A stretch of 64,000 nucleotides of DNA, taken from Marininema halotolerans. Its GTDB lineage: Bacteria; Bacillota; Bacilli; Thermoactinomycetales; DSM-45169. Shown piece after piece: positions 27,427 to 36,818 of the stretch. A model generated the notes under the pieces. It ran no database searches, was not told the origin of the DNA, and was given only the letters and a program-made list of their open reading frames with translations. Position 1 is the first letter of the stretch, and every line of letters starts with the position of its first letter. Both the position numbers and the translations under genes were made by a program. The stretch covers positions 62,001 to 126,000 of the forward strand of contig NZ_FPAA01000010.1 in the NCBI RefSeq assembly GCF_900116235.1. The letters run 5' to 3'.

Positions 27427-27527
27427 GTGACACCCCCCTTGATGGATGGTGAGGGTAAAGCGGATAGTGACCCATTGGAAAGATTACAGATCGACAAGGT
27501 TGAAAGATGAAGGAGAAATGAAAACTC

Positions 27528-28433
27528 GTGGCAAATCAATTGCGTGTTGGCTTTATCGGATTAGGCATTATGGGACAATCGATGGCACGAAATCTGCTAC
27601 AAGCCGGTTTCTCTGTGACGGTATGGAACCGGACTGAATCAAAAATGAAGGTTGTTCAAGACTGGGGAGCCACTCCAGCTGCCTCCCCGCAAGCGGTTGC
27701 CAGGAAAAGTGATGTCGTGATCACCATTGTTGGAGACACCCCTGATGTTGAGGCGGTGATTACAGGGGATGAGGGCGTTCTCGCCGGTGCAAAACCCGGC
27801 TTAATCTTAGTGGATATGAGTACAATCTCACCTGATGCGACGCGTCAACTTGCAGAACAAGCATCTGCCCAGGGTGTGAAAATGCTGGATGCTCCCGTTA
27901 GTGGGGGCGATATTGGTGCCCGTGAAGGAACGCTATCGATCATGGTGGGTGGGGAGAAGGATGTGCTAGAAAAAGTACGTCCTCTCTTTGAAGCAATGGG
28001 GAAAAATATTGTCCACTGTGGACCAAATGGTGCGGGACAGACTGTCAAAGCATGCAACCAGATCATGTGTGGGCTGAATCTTCTCGGGATGGTAGAGGCG
28101 CTCTCCTTTGCTAAAAAAGCAGGCGTGGATCTAGAGAAAATGATTCAAGTCACAACGCAAGGTGCGGCGGGCTCTTGGGCTTTAGCCAATCTAGGACCTC
28201 GGGTAGTGAAAGGGGATCTCGATCCTGGTTTTTCCGTACGGTTTCAACAAAAAGACTTACGGATCGTTCTACAAGAAGCGGAGCAATTGGAACTGCCCTT
28301 ACTCGGAACGGCAGCCGTCAATCAGCTGTTACGTTCGGTACAAGCCCAAGGGGGTTCAGAAGATGGAACCCATGCATTAATTCGTGTCATGGAGCAATTA
28401 GGTAATTTTTCCATCATACCAGATAATGAGTGA
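27528..28433 (+). CDS. NAD(P)-dependent beta-hydroxyacid dehydrogenase
   Basis: This 301-residue enzyme belongs to the 3-hydroxyisobutyrate/tartronate semialdehyde reductase family. GFIGLGIMGQSMARNLLQAG is the dinucleotide-binding motif, DAPVSGGDIGAREGTLSIMVGG is the substrate-binding signature, and the catalytic Lys is in AGQTVKACNQ near residue 170. The exact substrate (3-hydroxyisobutyrate, tartronate semialdehyde, succinate semialdehyde) is not decided by sequence. Starts with GTG at 27528 behind GAAGGAGAAATG. A strong terminator follows. Confidence 0.9.
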   Translation: MANQLRVGFIGLGIMGQSMARNLLQAGFSVTVWNRTESKMKVVQDWGATPAASPQAVARKSDVVITIVGDTPDVEAVITGDEGVLAGAKPGLILVDMSTISPDATRQLAEQASAQGVKMLDAPVSGGDIGAREGTLSIMVGGEKDVLEKVRPLFEAMGKNIVHCGPNGAGQTVKACNQIMCGLNLLGMVEALSFAKKAGVDLEKMIQVTTQGAAGSWALANLGPRVVKGDLDPGFSVRFQQKDLRIVLQEAEQLELPLLGTAAVNQLLRSVQAQGGSEDGTHALIRVMEQLGNFSIIPDNE

Positions 28434-28440
28434 TTACAAG

Positions 28441-28482
28441 GTAAAACCGCCCTGTTTGTTCATTGTAAACAGGGCGGTTTTA
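28441..28482. terminator. Bidirectional terminator between the dehydrogenase and moeB
   Basis: GTAAAACCGCCCTGTTT and its complement form a long perfect stem with A and T runs on either side. Confidence 0.9.
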
Positions 28483-28569
28483 CTTATTAACGGAAAATGA
28501 TAGAATCCTATTAAGGCCATTAATTTTTAGAAAAGTATATCTTTTTCCAGTTCCGTGCAGAAATCCCTG

Positions 28570-29607
28570 TTAGCCGCCAAGATATCGTGTGGCGATGGAG
28601 CGTGCAAGGGAGGGATCAGAAGTTCCTTGCACCAGGACGCGGCCGTCAGGAAATAGAATGAGGCGGTGGTTCTCGTCGACTTGGGCCCGCAGGAGAAAGC
28701 GATTCCTTTGTACTTTCGCGATTGGAGCAAGGCGTTGCTCCATCTTTTCAAGATCGAGGTTTTGTGGGGGAGAATGGGTTATTTGGACAGTGTTACGCCC
28801 GCATAGGGACAGGGTTGTTTCCTCCTCATTTTCCGGTTGAAGGAATTCATACAGTCCCTCACTACACGCAGGGCAATCTGGTTTTCTTTGCAAGGTGACA
28901 TCCATGGAAAGTTCTTCATTCTTCCATAGGTCTGTGTGGCGCAGTTTAAGATCAAGGGCATCGTGGTCACCAACCAGCCATTTGATCGCCTCGACCCCTT
29001 GTCGGGCGGCGACGATTTGGACGATGGGACCAATCACCCCAGCGGTATCGCAAGTCTGGGTTGTTCCGGCTCCCGGAGGCTCTGGAAAAAGGCAACGGAT
29101 ACAAGGAGTGGTGCCAGGTAGGATGGTATAATTCATCCCGTGGGAGCTAACTGCTCCTCCATAGATCCAAGGAATGTGGTATTTTAAGCTGACATCATTA
29201 ATTAAATACCGAAGGTGAAAGTTATCGCTACCATCGAGTATAAGATCGACATCGGTTAAAAGGGATTCGGCGTTGCGCCATGTAACATCTGTGACGATGG
29301 GTTCAAGTTGAAGATTTGTATCAATGGCACGAAGTTTTTCAGCAGTTGCAATCGCCTTTGGCAGCTCCGCGGTGGCATCTTTTTCATCGTAAAGCATTTG
29401 TCGCTGGAGATTGCTTTTCTCCACAAAGTCGCGGTCAATTAATCGCAGGAATCCAACACCTGCCCGTGCCATATGGTGGGCCAGTGCTGAGCCAAGAGCA
29501 CCTAATCCGACAATAGCAACCCGCGAATTAGCGAGGCGTTCTTGACCCGTTTCTCCAATGGGTTTGAAGAGAATCTGACGGGAAAATCGTTCATGATCGA
29601 CTTGCAA
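28570..29607 (-). CDS. moeB: Molybdopterin synthase adenylyltransferase MoeB (ThiF/HesA family)
   Basis: This 345-residue E1-like enzyme activates the C-terminal Gly of MoaD by adenylation. The nucleotide-binding motif GLGALGSALAHHMARAG is near residue 33 and is followed by DRDFVEKSNLQRQ. The structural zinc site is CIRC near residue 172 and CPAC near 247. The last 95 residues form the extension (LFPDGRVLVQGTSDPSLARS) that I recall from Bacillus MoeB/ThiF proteins. The start is TTG at 29607 with AAAGGAGGAGAAACC upstream. It follows the moaD-moaE fusion by 55 bases in the same operon. A role in thiamine (ThiF) instead of Moco is possible for the family, but context favours Moco. Confidence 0.9.
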   Translation of the reverse strand: MQVDHERFSRQILFKPIGETGQERLANSRVAIVGLGALGSALAHHMARAGVGFLRLIDRDFVEKSNLQRQMLYDEKDATAELPKAIATAEKLRAIDTNLQLEPIVTDVTWRNAESLLTDVDLILDGSDNFHLRYLINDVSLKYHIPWIYGGAVSSHGMNYTILPGTTPCIRCLFPEPPGAGTTQTCDTAGVIGPIVQIVAARQGVEAIKWLVGDHDALDLKLRHTDLWKNEELSMDVTLQRKPDCPACSEGLYEFLQPENEEETTLSLCGRNTVQITHSPPQNLDLEKMEQRLAPIAKVQRNRFLLRAQVDENHRLILFPDGRVLVQGTSDPSLARSIATRYLGG

Positions 29608-29662
29608 AGGTTTCTCCTCCTTTTAACGAACGTGCGAACTCATTCATTTTATCTTTTTATCG

Positions 29663-30382
29663 TCAATCCTCTGGTTTGGAAAAAGGATTCCAATGCGCGG
29701 TTTGGGTTCCTTGCCAGCTCGATCCGTCTGCCCAAACTTCCTTTTTCCATATCGGCACCCTCTCTTTTAAGCGCTGAATAGCAAATTCGCCAGCCGCGAA
29801 GGATTCGGCCCGATGGGGAGAAGCCACTGCGATCAGAACACTGATTTCCTCGATCTGTAATCGACCGATACGATGGGCAATGGCGGTTTGTACGCCAGGC
29901 CAACGTTGGTCAATTTCTGAGCGAATGTTCTCTAATTGGCGTAAGGCCATCGGAATGTATGCTTCATATTCAAGGAGAACGGTTTGTAGATTTCCCGTAA
30001 ATTCCCTGACGGTACCAGCAAAGGTAAGGATGGCACCTGCATAAGGGTTTGCTACTTGGCTCATCAGTGATTCCGGTGAGAGGGTCTTCCGAGTGATGAA
30101 GCATGTCGGTGTACCGTGAACCTCCGATTCGGCTTCTTCCCCGCCGCTCACTGGGGGGATCAATGCGATTTCATCCTGAGGGTAAATTGATTGAGTGGGC
30201 AAAGCGTATTCTTGATTGCAAGCAACCACCGAGCGTTCAATCACTTCCTTTATATGGGGGTACCGTTCAACCAAGTATTGAATTAATTCTTGAACAGTAA
30301 TTTCCTCGGGAAGATCGAGTATGAGGTCTCGTTGATTGAGAGCCTCAGCGATCTCAGCAAAAAATAGGACGGTAATTTGCAT
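29663..30382 (-). CDS. MoaD-MoaE fusion, molybdopterin synthase
   Basis: This 239-residue protein joins the two subunits that put the dithiolene sulfurs on the pterin. Residues 1-81 are a complete MoaD ubiquitin-like domain (MQITVLFFAE at the start, LIPPVSGG at its end). Residues about 91-239 are MoaE, with FAGTVREFTGN and the catalytic-side Lys cluster in VPIWKKEVWADG. MoaD normally needs a free C-terminal Gly-Gly for thiocarboxylation by MoeB, but here Gly80-Gly81 are followed directly by Glu-Glu. As known for MoaX of mycobacteria, proteolytic cleavage behind the Gly-Gly may be needed; this is inference here. The ATG at 30382 is chosen by homology; the frame upstream is leader RNA. Confidence 0.92.
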   Translation of the reverse strand: MQITVLFFAEIAEALNQRDLILDLPEEITVQELIQYLVERYPHIKEVIERSVVACNQEYALPTQSIYPQDEIALIPPVSGGEEAESEVHGTPTCFITRKTLSPESLMSQVANPYAGAILTFAGTVREFTGNLQTVLLEYEAYIPMALRQLENIRSEIDQRWPGVQTAIAHRIGRLQIEEISVLIAVASPHRAESFAAGEFAIQRLKERVPIWKKEVWADGSSWQGTQTAHWNPFSKPED

Positions 30383-30640
30383 CACAGCGGCGAATCTTCG
30401 CCTACCTCCTTTGAGATCTGTATTTCTCAGTAGTTTTTTGTAACGTATTGACGGCGAGAAGCTTTCACTTCTTAAGGTTATCTCCCAACAATTTGAGCCG
30501 CCGCACCGTTCAAATTGTTGTTTCTGACCTTTACGATACCAAACCCGAGACGTGCTGACGAGTGGTTGTGTAAGGGTATCACTTAAAAGCAAGGGGTTGG
30601 ATAAGGTTTTTTGCCTTTGAATAGTCATCATCAGGTACCG
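30383..30640 (-). promoter_or_regulatory. Structured 5' leader of the moaD-moaE fusion, candidate riboregulator
   Basis: No gene is convincing in the 345 bases between the divergent starts at 30382 and 30728. Reading the minus strand there are: a stem GATACC/GGTATC with inner pairs, an 11-bp perfect hairpin (plus-strand 30486-30520) with the loop ACGGTGCGGCGGC, and a small hairpin AGAAG/CTTCT. The ribosome site AAAGGAGGTA (30403-30412) stands 20 bases before the ATG, and between them lies the hairpin GGCGAAGATTCGCC (30389-30402), which would bring it to normal distance. The loop sequence GCGGCGG is complementary to CGCCGC at the base of this hairpin (30387-30392). This fits control of translation; the ligand, if any, is unknown, and a Moco-type riboswitch is only one possibility. 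Confidence 0.5.
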
Positions 30641-30727
30641 AGGCGCAATCGATGAAAACTGCCCTTGAAGATCCAGTTGTCGCTGTCAACGAATGCATGA
30701 ATTACATCGGACGAGACGAGGAGGAGC

Positions 30728-31234
30728 ATGATGGAACATCAACTTGAAACGATCCAATTATTATTTCAATTAATCGTTGACCAATTGGAGGGAATGGAGC
30801 AAGGGGAGCGTCCCTTTACCCGTGTCGAATGGGTCGGAGAAGGATTGGAAGTGGAGCGTGTGGGAGGAGCCAGTTACAAAATCGAGGTAAAACCCATAGA
30901 GACGAAAAAACGATCCTCCTCTACAGAGGAGCAAACTCCGCAAGAAAATCGTTTTGATCGGTTAAGAGAGGGTGGACTCGACGTGTGGAATCAACAGCAA
31001 GATGAAGAAAAAAACGTGATTACGTTGAGAGAAGAACAGTGGAAGGACTTGGTACAAACCTGTGAACTAGTCATCCAGTTTCTCGAATATGATATGAATA
31101 AGATGGCAGAGCTTTCCGAGCGAGCCCCTGACTTCCCGTGGAAAAAGCGCAAAGAGATGATGGAGGGTCTCTTGGAGGGATTAAAAGACGGATTGGCCCA
31201 GACCGTGCCAGAGGAAGCCAGCATGCGATTCTAA
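30728..31234 (+). CDS. Unrecognised 168-residue acidic protein
   Basis: I do not recognise it. It has no signal peptide or membrane helix. The first 60 residues look like a small alpha-beta unit (TRVEWVGEGLEVERVGG), residues 62-100 are polar and low complexity, and the C-terminal part is helical with many Glu and Lys (MNKMAELSERAPDFPWKKRK). The start (30728, or the adjacent ATG at 30731) has GACGAGGAGGAGC upstream. It is divergent from the moaD-moaE operon and is followed by a gene with its own promoter. Confidence 0.7.
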   Translation: MMEHQLETIQLLFQLIVDQLEGMEQGERPFTRVEWVGEGLEVERVGGASYKIEVKPIETKKRSSSTEEQTPQENRFDRLREGGLDVWNQQQDEEKNVITLREEQWKDLVQTCELVIQFLEYDMNKMAELSERAPDFPWKKRKEMMEGLLEGLKDGLAQTVPEEASMRF

Positions 31235-31253
31235 TTGACCGGTTTTCCCTCTA

Positions 31254-31283
31254 TTGCAAATGCTTTCATTATAACGATATACT
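31254..31283 (+). promoter_or_regulatory. SigA-type promoter
   Basis: TTGCAA at 31254-31259 and TATACT at 31278-31283 are 18 bases apart, about 45 bases before the start of the Bax inhibitor-like gene. Confidence 0.6.
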
Positions 31284-31327
31284 AAAGGGGATAGCCATAA
31301 CCCTAATCTGGAGGAGATTGAACGACG

Positions 31328-32014
31328 ATGAATCCATATGTCGATCATAGCCATGCAGTTCCCTCATCGAGTCTGATGACGCGCGTGTTCTCATGGATGT
31401 TTGCTGGATTGTCCCTTACTGCTATTATTTCTGCTCTTTTACTCACTGATGGAAGAATGATTGACTACTTTTATTATCATCGGCCTGTATTTTATGGCTT
31501 GATGATTTTTGAGCTCGTATTGGTATTCTTCTTAGCTGCCCGCGTTTATAAGATGTCGGTGGGGACAGCGACGTTGGTATTCTTCCTTTACGCTACATTA
31601 AATGGTGTCACCTTGACGCCCTTACTCGCACTTTATACTGGTTCATCGATCCTTGGGGTCTTTGTTACTGCGGCGGGGATGTTTGGTGCCTTTGCTCTCT
31701 ATGGTGCGATTACGAAGAAGGACCTTTCCAAACTCGGTAGTATCTTCTTGATGGCATTGATTGGATTAATCATTGCTACCGTTGTAAATATGTTCTTAAA
31801 TAATGGCATGCTTAGTATGATTCTTTGTTACATCGGCGTCATTATCTTCTGTGGGTTAACCGCCTATGACATTCAAAATATTAAGCGGCAGGCGCAGATG
31901 GCGATGGATGAAGATACCCATACCAAGGTCGCGATCTTAGGTGCGCTTAACCTCTACCTTGATTTTATTAACATCTTTATTTATCTCCTTCGTCTTTTCG
32001 GAAGTCGTGATTAA
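31328..32014 (+). CDS. Bax inhibitor-1/YccA-family membrane protein
   Basis: This 228-residue protein has seven hydrophobic helices and the family signature YDIQNIKRQAQ near residue 183, with the acidic C-terminal half-site following (ALNLYLDFINIFIYLLRLFG). Bacillus YetJ is a pH-dependent calcium leak channel of this family; the same role is likely but inferred. The start follows GGAGGAGATTGAACG. Confidence 0.95.
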   Translation: MNPYVDHSHAVPSSSLMTRVFSWMFAGLSLTAIISALLLTDGRMIDYFYYHRPVFYGLMIFELVLVFFLAARVYKMSVGTATLVFFLYATLNGVTLTPLLALYTGSSILGVFVTAAGMFGAFALYGAITKKDLSKLGSIFLMALIGLIIATVVNMFLNNGMLSMILCYIGVIIFCGLTAYDIQNIKRQAQMAMDEDTHTKVAILGALNLYLDFINIFIYLLRLFGSRD

Positions 32015-32031
32015 TCCGTGTCACTGGATCT

Positions 32032-32083
32032 GAAAAATGCTGACCCTGAGAGCACTTGAGTACTCTTGGGTCAGCATTTTTTG
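32032..32083. terminator. Bidirectional terminator
   Basis: AAAAATGCTGACCC pairs with GGGTCAGCATTTTT, with more pairing (GAGAG/CTCTT) inside, between two converging genes. Confidence 0.9.
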
Positions 32084-32101
32084 TGTGAAAAAAGGGGTGA
32101 G

Positions 32102-33268
32102 TTAAGAGAGGGTAGGGACTACTTCTTGAAGGATGCGTGCGAATTCACTTCGCTCCACAGGGGTTCCTACACTGACGCGTAATAGCCGGTTGAGGGGGGG
32201 TGCGCCTGGAACGCGAGTGAATACACCCTGTTTCCATAGGGTATCCATTGCCAGTTTGGCCCGCTTGGGAGTGCCCATATCGAAGGCGACAAAATTAGTG
32301 GCAGAGGGTAGGGTTGATATGCCAAGTTCGGCAGCGAGGGTAGCATATTCCTCCTTCCCTTTAGCCACCTCTTTCATGATCATTCGTTGGAACGCGGTAT
32401 CCTGCAAGGAAGCAAGGGCGCCTGCTTGCGCCGCCCGGTTGACACCAAAATGATTCCGTATTTTATCGAAGGCTTGAATGGTTTCTTGGTTGGCAAAGGC
32501 ATAGCCAATGCGAGCCCCTGCCATGCCATGGGACTTTGAAAAGGTACGGGCGCGAATGACCTGTGGATCCGATGGATCAAGGGGCCAAATCGTATCCAGA
32601 GGAGCAAAGTCGATATATGCTTCATCCAGAAGCAATAAACACCCCTTTGGAAGTGAGCGACGGAGTTCACCGATCGCTTCCGCTCCCCACCAGCTTCCGG
32701 TTGGATTATCCGGATTGGCGAGATAGAGGATGCGGGAGTGGGTGTCATGGGCTTTTTGCAACAGACCTTGTAAATCGTTACGGAAATCCTGATAAGGGAC
32801 GGTATGAAGCACTCCACCATATCCTTGTACATGAAAATTAAAGGTTGGGTATCCGCCGAGGGATGTGGTCACCGCATCGCCCGGATTAAGAAACGTGCGG
32901 ACGATAAGGCCGAGTAGATCATCTAATCCACTACCGATAACGATCTGATCTGTACGGATTCCATGCAGGGTGGCAAGTTCTCCCTTAAGGTCGTAGGAAG
33001 TCGCATCCCCATATAAATAGGATTTGCCTACTGCTTTCTCCATTGCCTGGCGTGCCTTTGGAGACATTCCGAAGTTACTCTCATTGGCTCCGAGTCGAAG
33101 GCGAATGGAGTGACCTGTTTGGCGTTCCATTTCTTCCGGCGGAACAAAGGGAACGGTGGCAGGGAGTGCTTTTACAATGGAAGAGAAGGAGGGGTGGTTT
33201 ATTTGGCTTTCTTTCTGTCGTTCTGTATGGTGAGAAAGCTTGTTAGAGGACATATTCGGACGCTTCAT
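32102..33268 (-). CDS. hisC: Histidinol-phosphate aminotransferase-like enzyme
   Basis: This 388-residue fold-type I PLP enzyme is of the HisC type. LGANESNFGMSPKARQAM holds the substrate loop near residue 58, NPDNPTGSWW near 180 binds PLP, LLLDEAYIDFAP near 205 has the ring-stacking Asp and Tyr, and the Schiff-base Lys is in RTFSKSHGMAGARIGYA near 240. The start follows GAGGTGAGCTG. There are no other his genes nearby, so a role with aromatic or other amino acids (a broad-specificity aminotransferase) is possible. It is divergent from moeA. Confidence 0.9.
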   Translation of the reverse strand: MKRPNMSSNKLSHHTERQKESQINHPSFSSIVKALPATVPFVPPEEMERQTGHSIRLRLGANESNFGMSPKARQAMEKAVGKSYLYGDATSYDLKGELATLHGIRTDQIVIGSGLDDLLGLIVRTFLNPGDAVTTSLGGYPTFNFHVQGYGGVLHTVPYQDFRNDLQGLLQKAHDTHSRILYLANPDNPTGSWWGAEAIGELRRSLPKGCLLLLDEAYIDFAPLDTIWPLDPSDPQVIRARTFSKSHGMAGARIGYAFANQETIQAFDKIRNHFGVNRAAQAGALASLQDTAFQRMIMKEVAKGKEEYATLAAELGISTLPSATNFVAFDMGTPKRAKLAMDTLWKQGVFTRVPGAPPLNRLLRVSVGTPVERSEFARILQEVVPTLS

Positions 33269-33442
33269 CAGCTCACCTCGTTATTTGAAAGGGTTTACTT
33301 GATACCACCCTATCAAAAATCGAGGGAAAACCCAATCGAAAGGGAGGGTGATTAGCAGATCCAGAGAGGACATTCCAAGTCTTTTGGCGAAGAATCGGAT
33401 AAATCTTCATAAAGTAATTTATAGGAATAAGGGAGGGGTTGC

Positions 33443-35284
33443 ATGTTTCAAGAATTTGATCAACGAGTGCCTATTTCGATCTCAGAGGCAAGAGAACGAT
33501 TATGCTCGGTGATCTCTTTCACGATCCCCAAGGAGCGCATCCCTGTATCCAGATCGCTTCATCGGATAACGGCAGAGGGGGTATTTGCACAGCAGGCGAC
33601 ACCTTCTTACCCGGCTTCTGCTATGGATGGTATTGCTGTCACGTCGGAGAGGACTACCCATGCGACAAAGGCCACGCCGCTTGTGCTAAAGGATGAGGAG
33701 TTTCAATGGGTGAATACTGGAGATCCCCTTCCCGCAGGGAGGGATTCTGTCATTATGGTAGAACAACTTCGCCCCTTTGAGGACGGAAGAATTGCGATTG
33801 ATGCGCCGGCCCCTCCATGGAAACATGTGCGTCAGTTAGGGGAAGACATTGCAGTGAGTGAATTGATCCTGCCCAGTCATCATTACATTCGCCCAGTCGA
33901 TATGGGAGTCTTATTGGCGGGTGGGATCGATACCGTCTCCGTGTTGGCTAAGCCACGGGTTGCGATTATTCCAACGGGTTCAGAAATGATACCACCCGGG
34001 GTGAGTACACAACCTGGACAATTGACGGAGTTTAATAGTGAGATGATTCGTGCTTTCCTCGAGGAATGGGGCGCTGAGGGTGAGATTTTAGCGATCGTTC
34101 CAGATGACCCTCGAGTACTGAAACGCGTGATTGCGGAATCGTTGCATTCCTTTGATATCCTGCTTATTGTAGGAGGATCCTCCGCCGGAAAGCGGGATTA
34201 CACCGTGGACGTTTTGTCAGAGATGGGAGAAATCTTGGCTCATCCCGTGGCGGCCCGTCCTGGGAAACCAACGGTGTTGTCCCAAGTAGAAGGAAAGCCG
34301 GTTATTGGATTGCCAGGGTATCCGGTGTCCGCCTGCCTTGCCCTAGAATGGTTTGTGCCTCCGTTGCTCCATACATGGTATGGAGCCGTTGAAAAAATGA
34401 GGGGTGATCCGACTCTCACGGTTCGCATGGATGAAAAAGTGGTTGGAAAAGTGGTAGGGGAGGATTTTGTTCGTCTAGGGGTGATGGTGCACGCTGGGGA
34501 GTTTATGGCTTTTTCACTCGGACGGGGAGCGGGTGTTACGCAATCCCTCTCGATGGCAGATGCCCTACTCTGCTTGCCAAATGGTTGTTATGAAGTAGAG
34601 AAAGGGGTTGAGGTGGAGGTCAAGCTTTTACGCTCACGAAAAGCGATTGAACAAACGATCTGGATCAGTGGTGAGGATGATCCCCTACTGGATCAATGGG
34701 TGGCTTTCTTTTCAGAGAGGAATCCAGGATGGTCGTTACGAAAAAGGCTTCAGCGAGAACAAAGTCGAAGTGTTTTATGTCATGCACGCATATGGCGAGG
34801 GACATCCTCTGATCCGCAAACGAAAATAACTGAGAGAATCGTCCCTCTAGCAGAACAAGAGTGGGGATGGCTGATTAAGGAGAGTGAGGTCGTCCCAGGG
34901 TGTAAGGGTGAGGCTGGCCTCGATTTTTCCAAGAGAAAGCTACTGATTCCTCCCAATGGGAGCTATTTGGAGAAGTGTTTGCGGGAACGAGAAGGATCGA
35001 TTCATCCTATCGGATGGACCTCCCCTTCTGTTTGGAAAGCTGCCGCATGTGTGGCTTCAGGAATCGCCCATGCGACAGTCGGAACACGGGAAACCGCGGA
35101 GAGAGTGGGTCTTCGATTTATTGCCGAGGGGACGTGCTTCATCGGGTTAGCCATTCATGAACAAGAGGCTAAGTCGGTGTGGGGCAACCTGTTGCTTGCC
35201 TCACTGCATTCTCCACACATGAAAGGAATCATCGATTCCCTTGCGGGTACCCACTTCTATGACCCGAATGAGGTGTATCTTTAA
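33443..35284 (+). CDS. moeA: MoeA molybdenum transferase fused to a substrate-binding-protein-like domain
   Basis: This 613-residue protein inserts molybdenum into adenylated molybdopterin. Residues 1-405 are Moe[12 protein letters not shown] near residue 58, [17 protein letters not shown] near 92, PTGSEM near 178, [12 protein letters not shown] and [17 protein letters not shown]. Residues 412-613 resemble a LysR/periplasmic-binding-type domain found behind MoeA in many Firmicutes ([12 protein letters not shown] at the start; [20 protein letters not shown] near 530). The domain has no signal peptide and probably senses a small ligand. The binding loop looks less conserved than in other members that I recall, so ligand binding may be lost. 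It is the first gene of moeA-moaA-moaC-moaB and starts behind AAGGGAGGGGTTGC. Confidence 0.9.
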   Translation: MFQEFDQRVPISISEARERLCSVISFTIPKERIPVSRSLHRITAEGVFAQQATPSYPASAMDGIAVTSERTTHATKATPLVLKDEEFQWVNTGDPLPAGRDSVIMVEQLRPFEDGRIAIDAPAPPWKHVRQLGEDIAVSELILPSHHYIRPVDMGVLLAGGIDTVSVLAKPRVAIIPTGSEMIPPGVSTQPGQLTEFNSEMIRAFLEEWGAEGEILAIVPDDPRVLKRVIAESLHSFDILLIVGGSSAGKRDYTVDVLSEMGEILAHPVAARPGKPTVLSQVEGKPVIGLPGYPVSACLALEWFVPPLLHTWYGAVEKMRGDPTLTVRMDEKVVGKVVGEDFVRLGVMVHAGEFMAFSLGRGAGVTQSLSMADALLCLPNGCYEVEKGVEVEVKLLRSRKAIEQTIWISGEDDPLLDQWVAFFSERNPGWSLRKRLQREQSRSVLCHARIWRGTSSDPQTKITERIVPLAEQEWGWLIKESEVVPGCKGEAGLDFSKRKLLIPPNGSYLEKCLREREGSIHPIGWTSPSVWKAAACVASGIAHATVGTRETAERVGLRFIAEGTCFIGLAIHEQEAKSVWGNLLLASLHSPHMKGIIDSLAGTHFYDPNEVYL

Positions 35285-35301
35285 TCGGAGGGGGCGTCTT
35301 T

Positions 35302-36318
35302 TTGGATGAACCAAATCGAGGGATCGATTCTCTCTACCGACCCCTAAAAGATCTACGTATCTCGGTAACGGACCGATGCAATTTTCGCTGTGGGTATTGC
35401 ATGCCCGCTGAAATATTCGGTGCGGATTATTCCTTTCTGTCCCAGAAAGCACTCCTCACGTTCCCTGAGATTCATCGATTAGTGGGTCTGTTTGTGAAAT
35501 TAGGAGTGGAGAAAGTGCGATTGACAGGAGGAGAACCCCTTCTGCGCGCAAACATCACCGAACTAATCCAAGGGATTAAAGGAATGGAGGGTGTGAAGGA
35601 TATTGCTCTTACGACCAATGCCTCTCTTCTCAGCGAAAAGGCAGAACCGCTATATCAAGCGGGTCTTGATCGAGTGAATGTGAGCCTAGATGCTTTAAAT
35701 GAAATGATTTTTCGGCAAATGAATGGTGAGCGTTCCAATGTGAAGCGTGTGTTAGCGGGGATTCAGCAAGCAGACAAAGTCGGCTTAAAAGTCAAAGTTA
35801 ACATGGTGGTGCAAAAGGGAGTCAATGATACGGAAATTCTTCCGATGGCGCGCTATTTTCGTGAGCAGGGCCACATCCTTCGCTTTATTGAATATATGGA
35901 CGTAGGAAACAGCAACGGTTGGAACCCTATGGAAGTGGTGACGAAAGAGGAAATTATAAGGATCATTGGAGAAGAGATGCCCCTCTATCCTCTTGATGCT
36001 ACTTACTTCGGCGAAGTGGCGGCACGCTATCGTTACCAAGGGTCGGAAGGGGAAATCGGGGTGATCTCCTCGATCTCCGAGCCTTTTTGTGGGCATTGCA
36101 CAAGGGCGAGACTCTCAGCGGAGGGGCGATTGTACACCTGCCTCTTTGCTACAGAGGGTGTCGATTTACGGAGTCCTCTTCGTCAAGGAGCAACGGATGA
36201 TGAACTTTTACAAATGATGATTCACACTTGGGCAAAGCGTAGGGATCAATACTCAGAGGATCGAGGAAAAGGTTCCTTCACTCGTGACAAGATCGAAATG
36301 TCCTATATTGGTGGTTGA
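35302..36318 (+). CDS. moaA: GTP 3',8-cyclase MoaA
   Basis: This 338-residue radical SAM enzyme makes the first Moco intermediate from GTP together with MoaC. The N-terminal cluster motif is [10 protein letters not shown] near residue 30; the C-terminal 4Fe-4S site is [20 protein letters not shown] near 265; the C-terminus ends in Gly-Gly as usual. The start is TTG at 35302 behind GGAGGGGGCG; no in-frame ATG lies near. It is 17 bases from the moeA stop. Confidence 0.96.
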   Translation: MDEPNRGIDSLYRPLKDLRISVTDRCNFRCGYCMPAEIFGADYSFLSQKALLTFPEIHRLVGLFVKLGVEKVRLTGGEPLLRANITELIQGIKGMEGVKDIALTTNASLLSEKAEPLYQAGLDRVNVSLDALNEMIFRQMNGERSNVKRVLAGIQQADKVGLKVKVNMVVQKGVNDTEILPMARYFREQGHILRFIEYMDVGNSNGWNPMEVVTKEEIIRIIGEEMPLYPLDATYFGEVAARYRYQGSEGEIGVISSISEPFCGHCTRARLSAEGRLYTCLFATEGVDLRSPLRQGATDDELLQMMIHTWAKRRDQYSEDRGKGSFTRDKIEMSYIGG

Positions 36319-36332
36319 AGGGGAGAAGCGTG

Positions 36333-36818
36333 ATGGTGAATTATCCACACATGAACGAACAAGGTCGAGCAAAAATGGTGGATGTAAGTGAAAAGGCGAT
36401 GACTCGACGGACGGCAGAGGCAAAGGCGGTCCTACGCATGAAACCAGAAACGTTGGATGCGATTCGTAAAGGAACGGTAGGGAAGGGGGATGTCTTAGCA
36501 GTCGCTCAAGTGGCGGGAATTATGGCAGCAAAAAAAACATCCGAACTGATCCCGATGTGTCATCCAATCCCACTCCGAGGAGCAGATATTGCCTTTTCTT
36601 TTTTTGAGGAGGACCGCTTAGAGGTGGTTGCACGGGTGAAAACCGATAATGTGACCGGGGTAGAGATGGAGGCATTGACCGCAGCATCCATCGCCGCACT
36701 TACGGTTTACGATATGTGCAAAGCACATGATAAGGGGATCATGATAGAAGAGACCTGCCTCTTGAAGAAAACTGGTGGGAAAAGTGGGGACTATTTGCGA
36801 GAGGAGGTAAAGGGATGA
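36333..36818 (+). CDS. moaC: Cyclic pyranopterin monophosphate synthase MoaC
   Basis: This 161-residue enzyme converts 3',8-cyclo-GTP to c[19 protein letters not shown] near residue 12, [15 protein letters not shown] near 65 and [13 protein letters not shown] near 125 are family signatures. The ATG at 36333 has AAGGGGAGAAGCG upstream and gives the usual length; an upstream TTG at 36315 overlaps moaA and is less likely. The stop overlaps the start of the next gene. Confidence 0.96.
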   Translation: MVNYPHMNEQGRAKMVDVSEKAMTRRTAEAKAVLRMKPETLDAIRKGTVGKGDVLAVAQVAGIMAAKKTSELIPMCHPIPLRGADIAFSFFEEDRLEVVARVKTDNVTGVEMEALTAASIAALTVYDMCKAHDKGIMIEETCLLKKTGGKSGDYLREEVKG

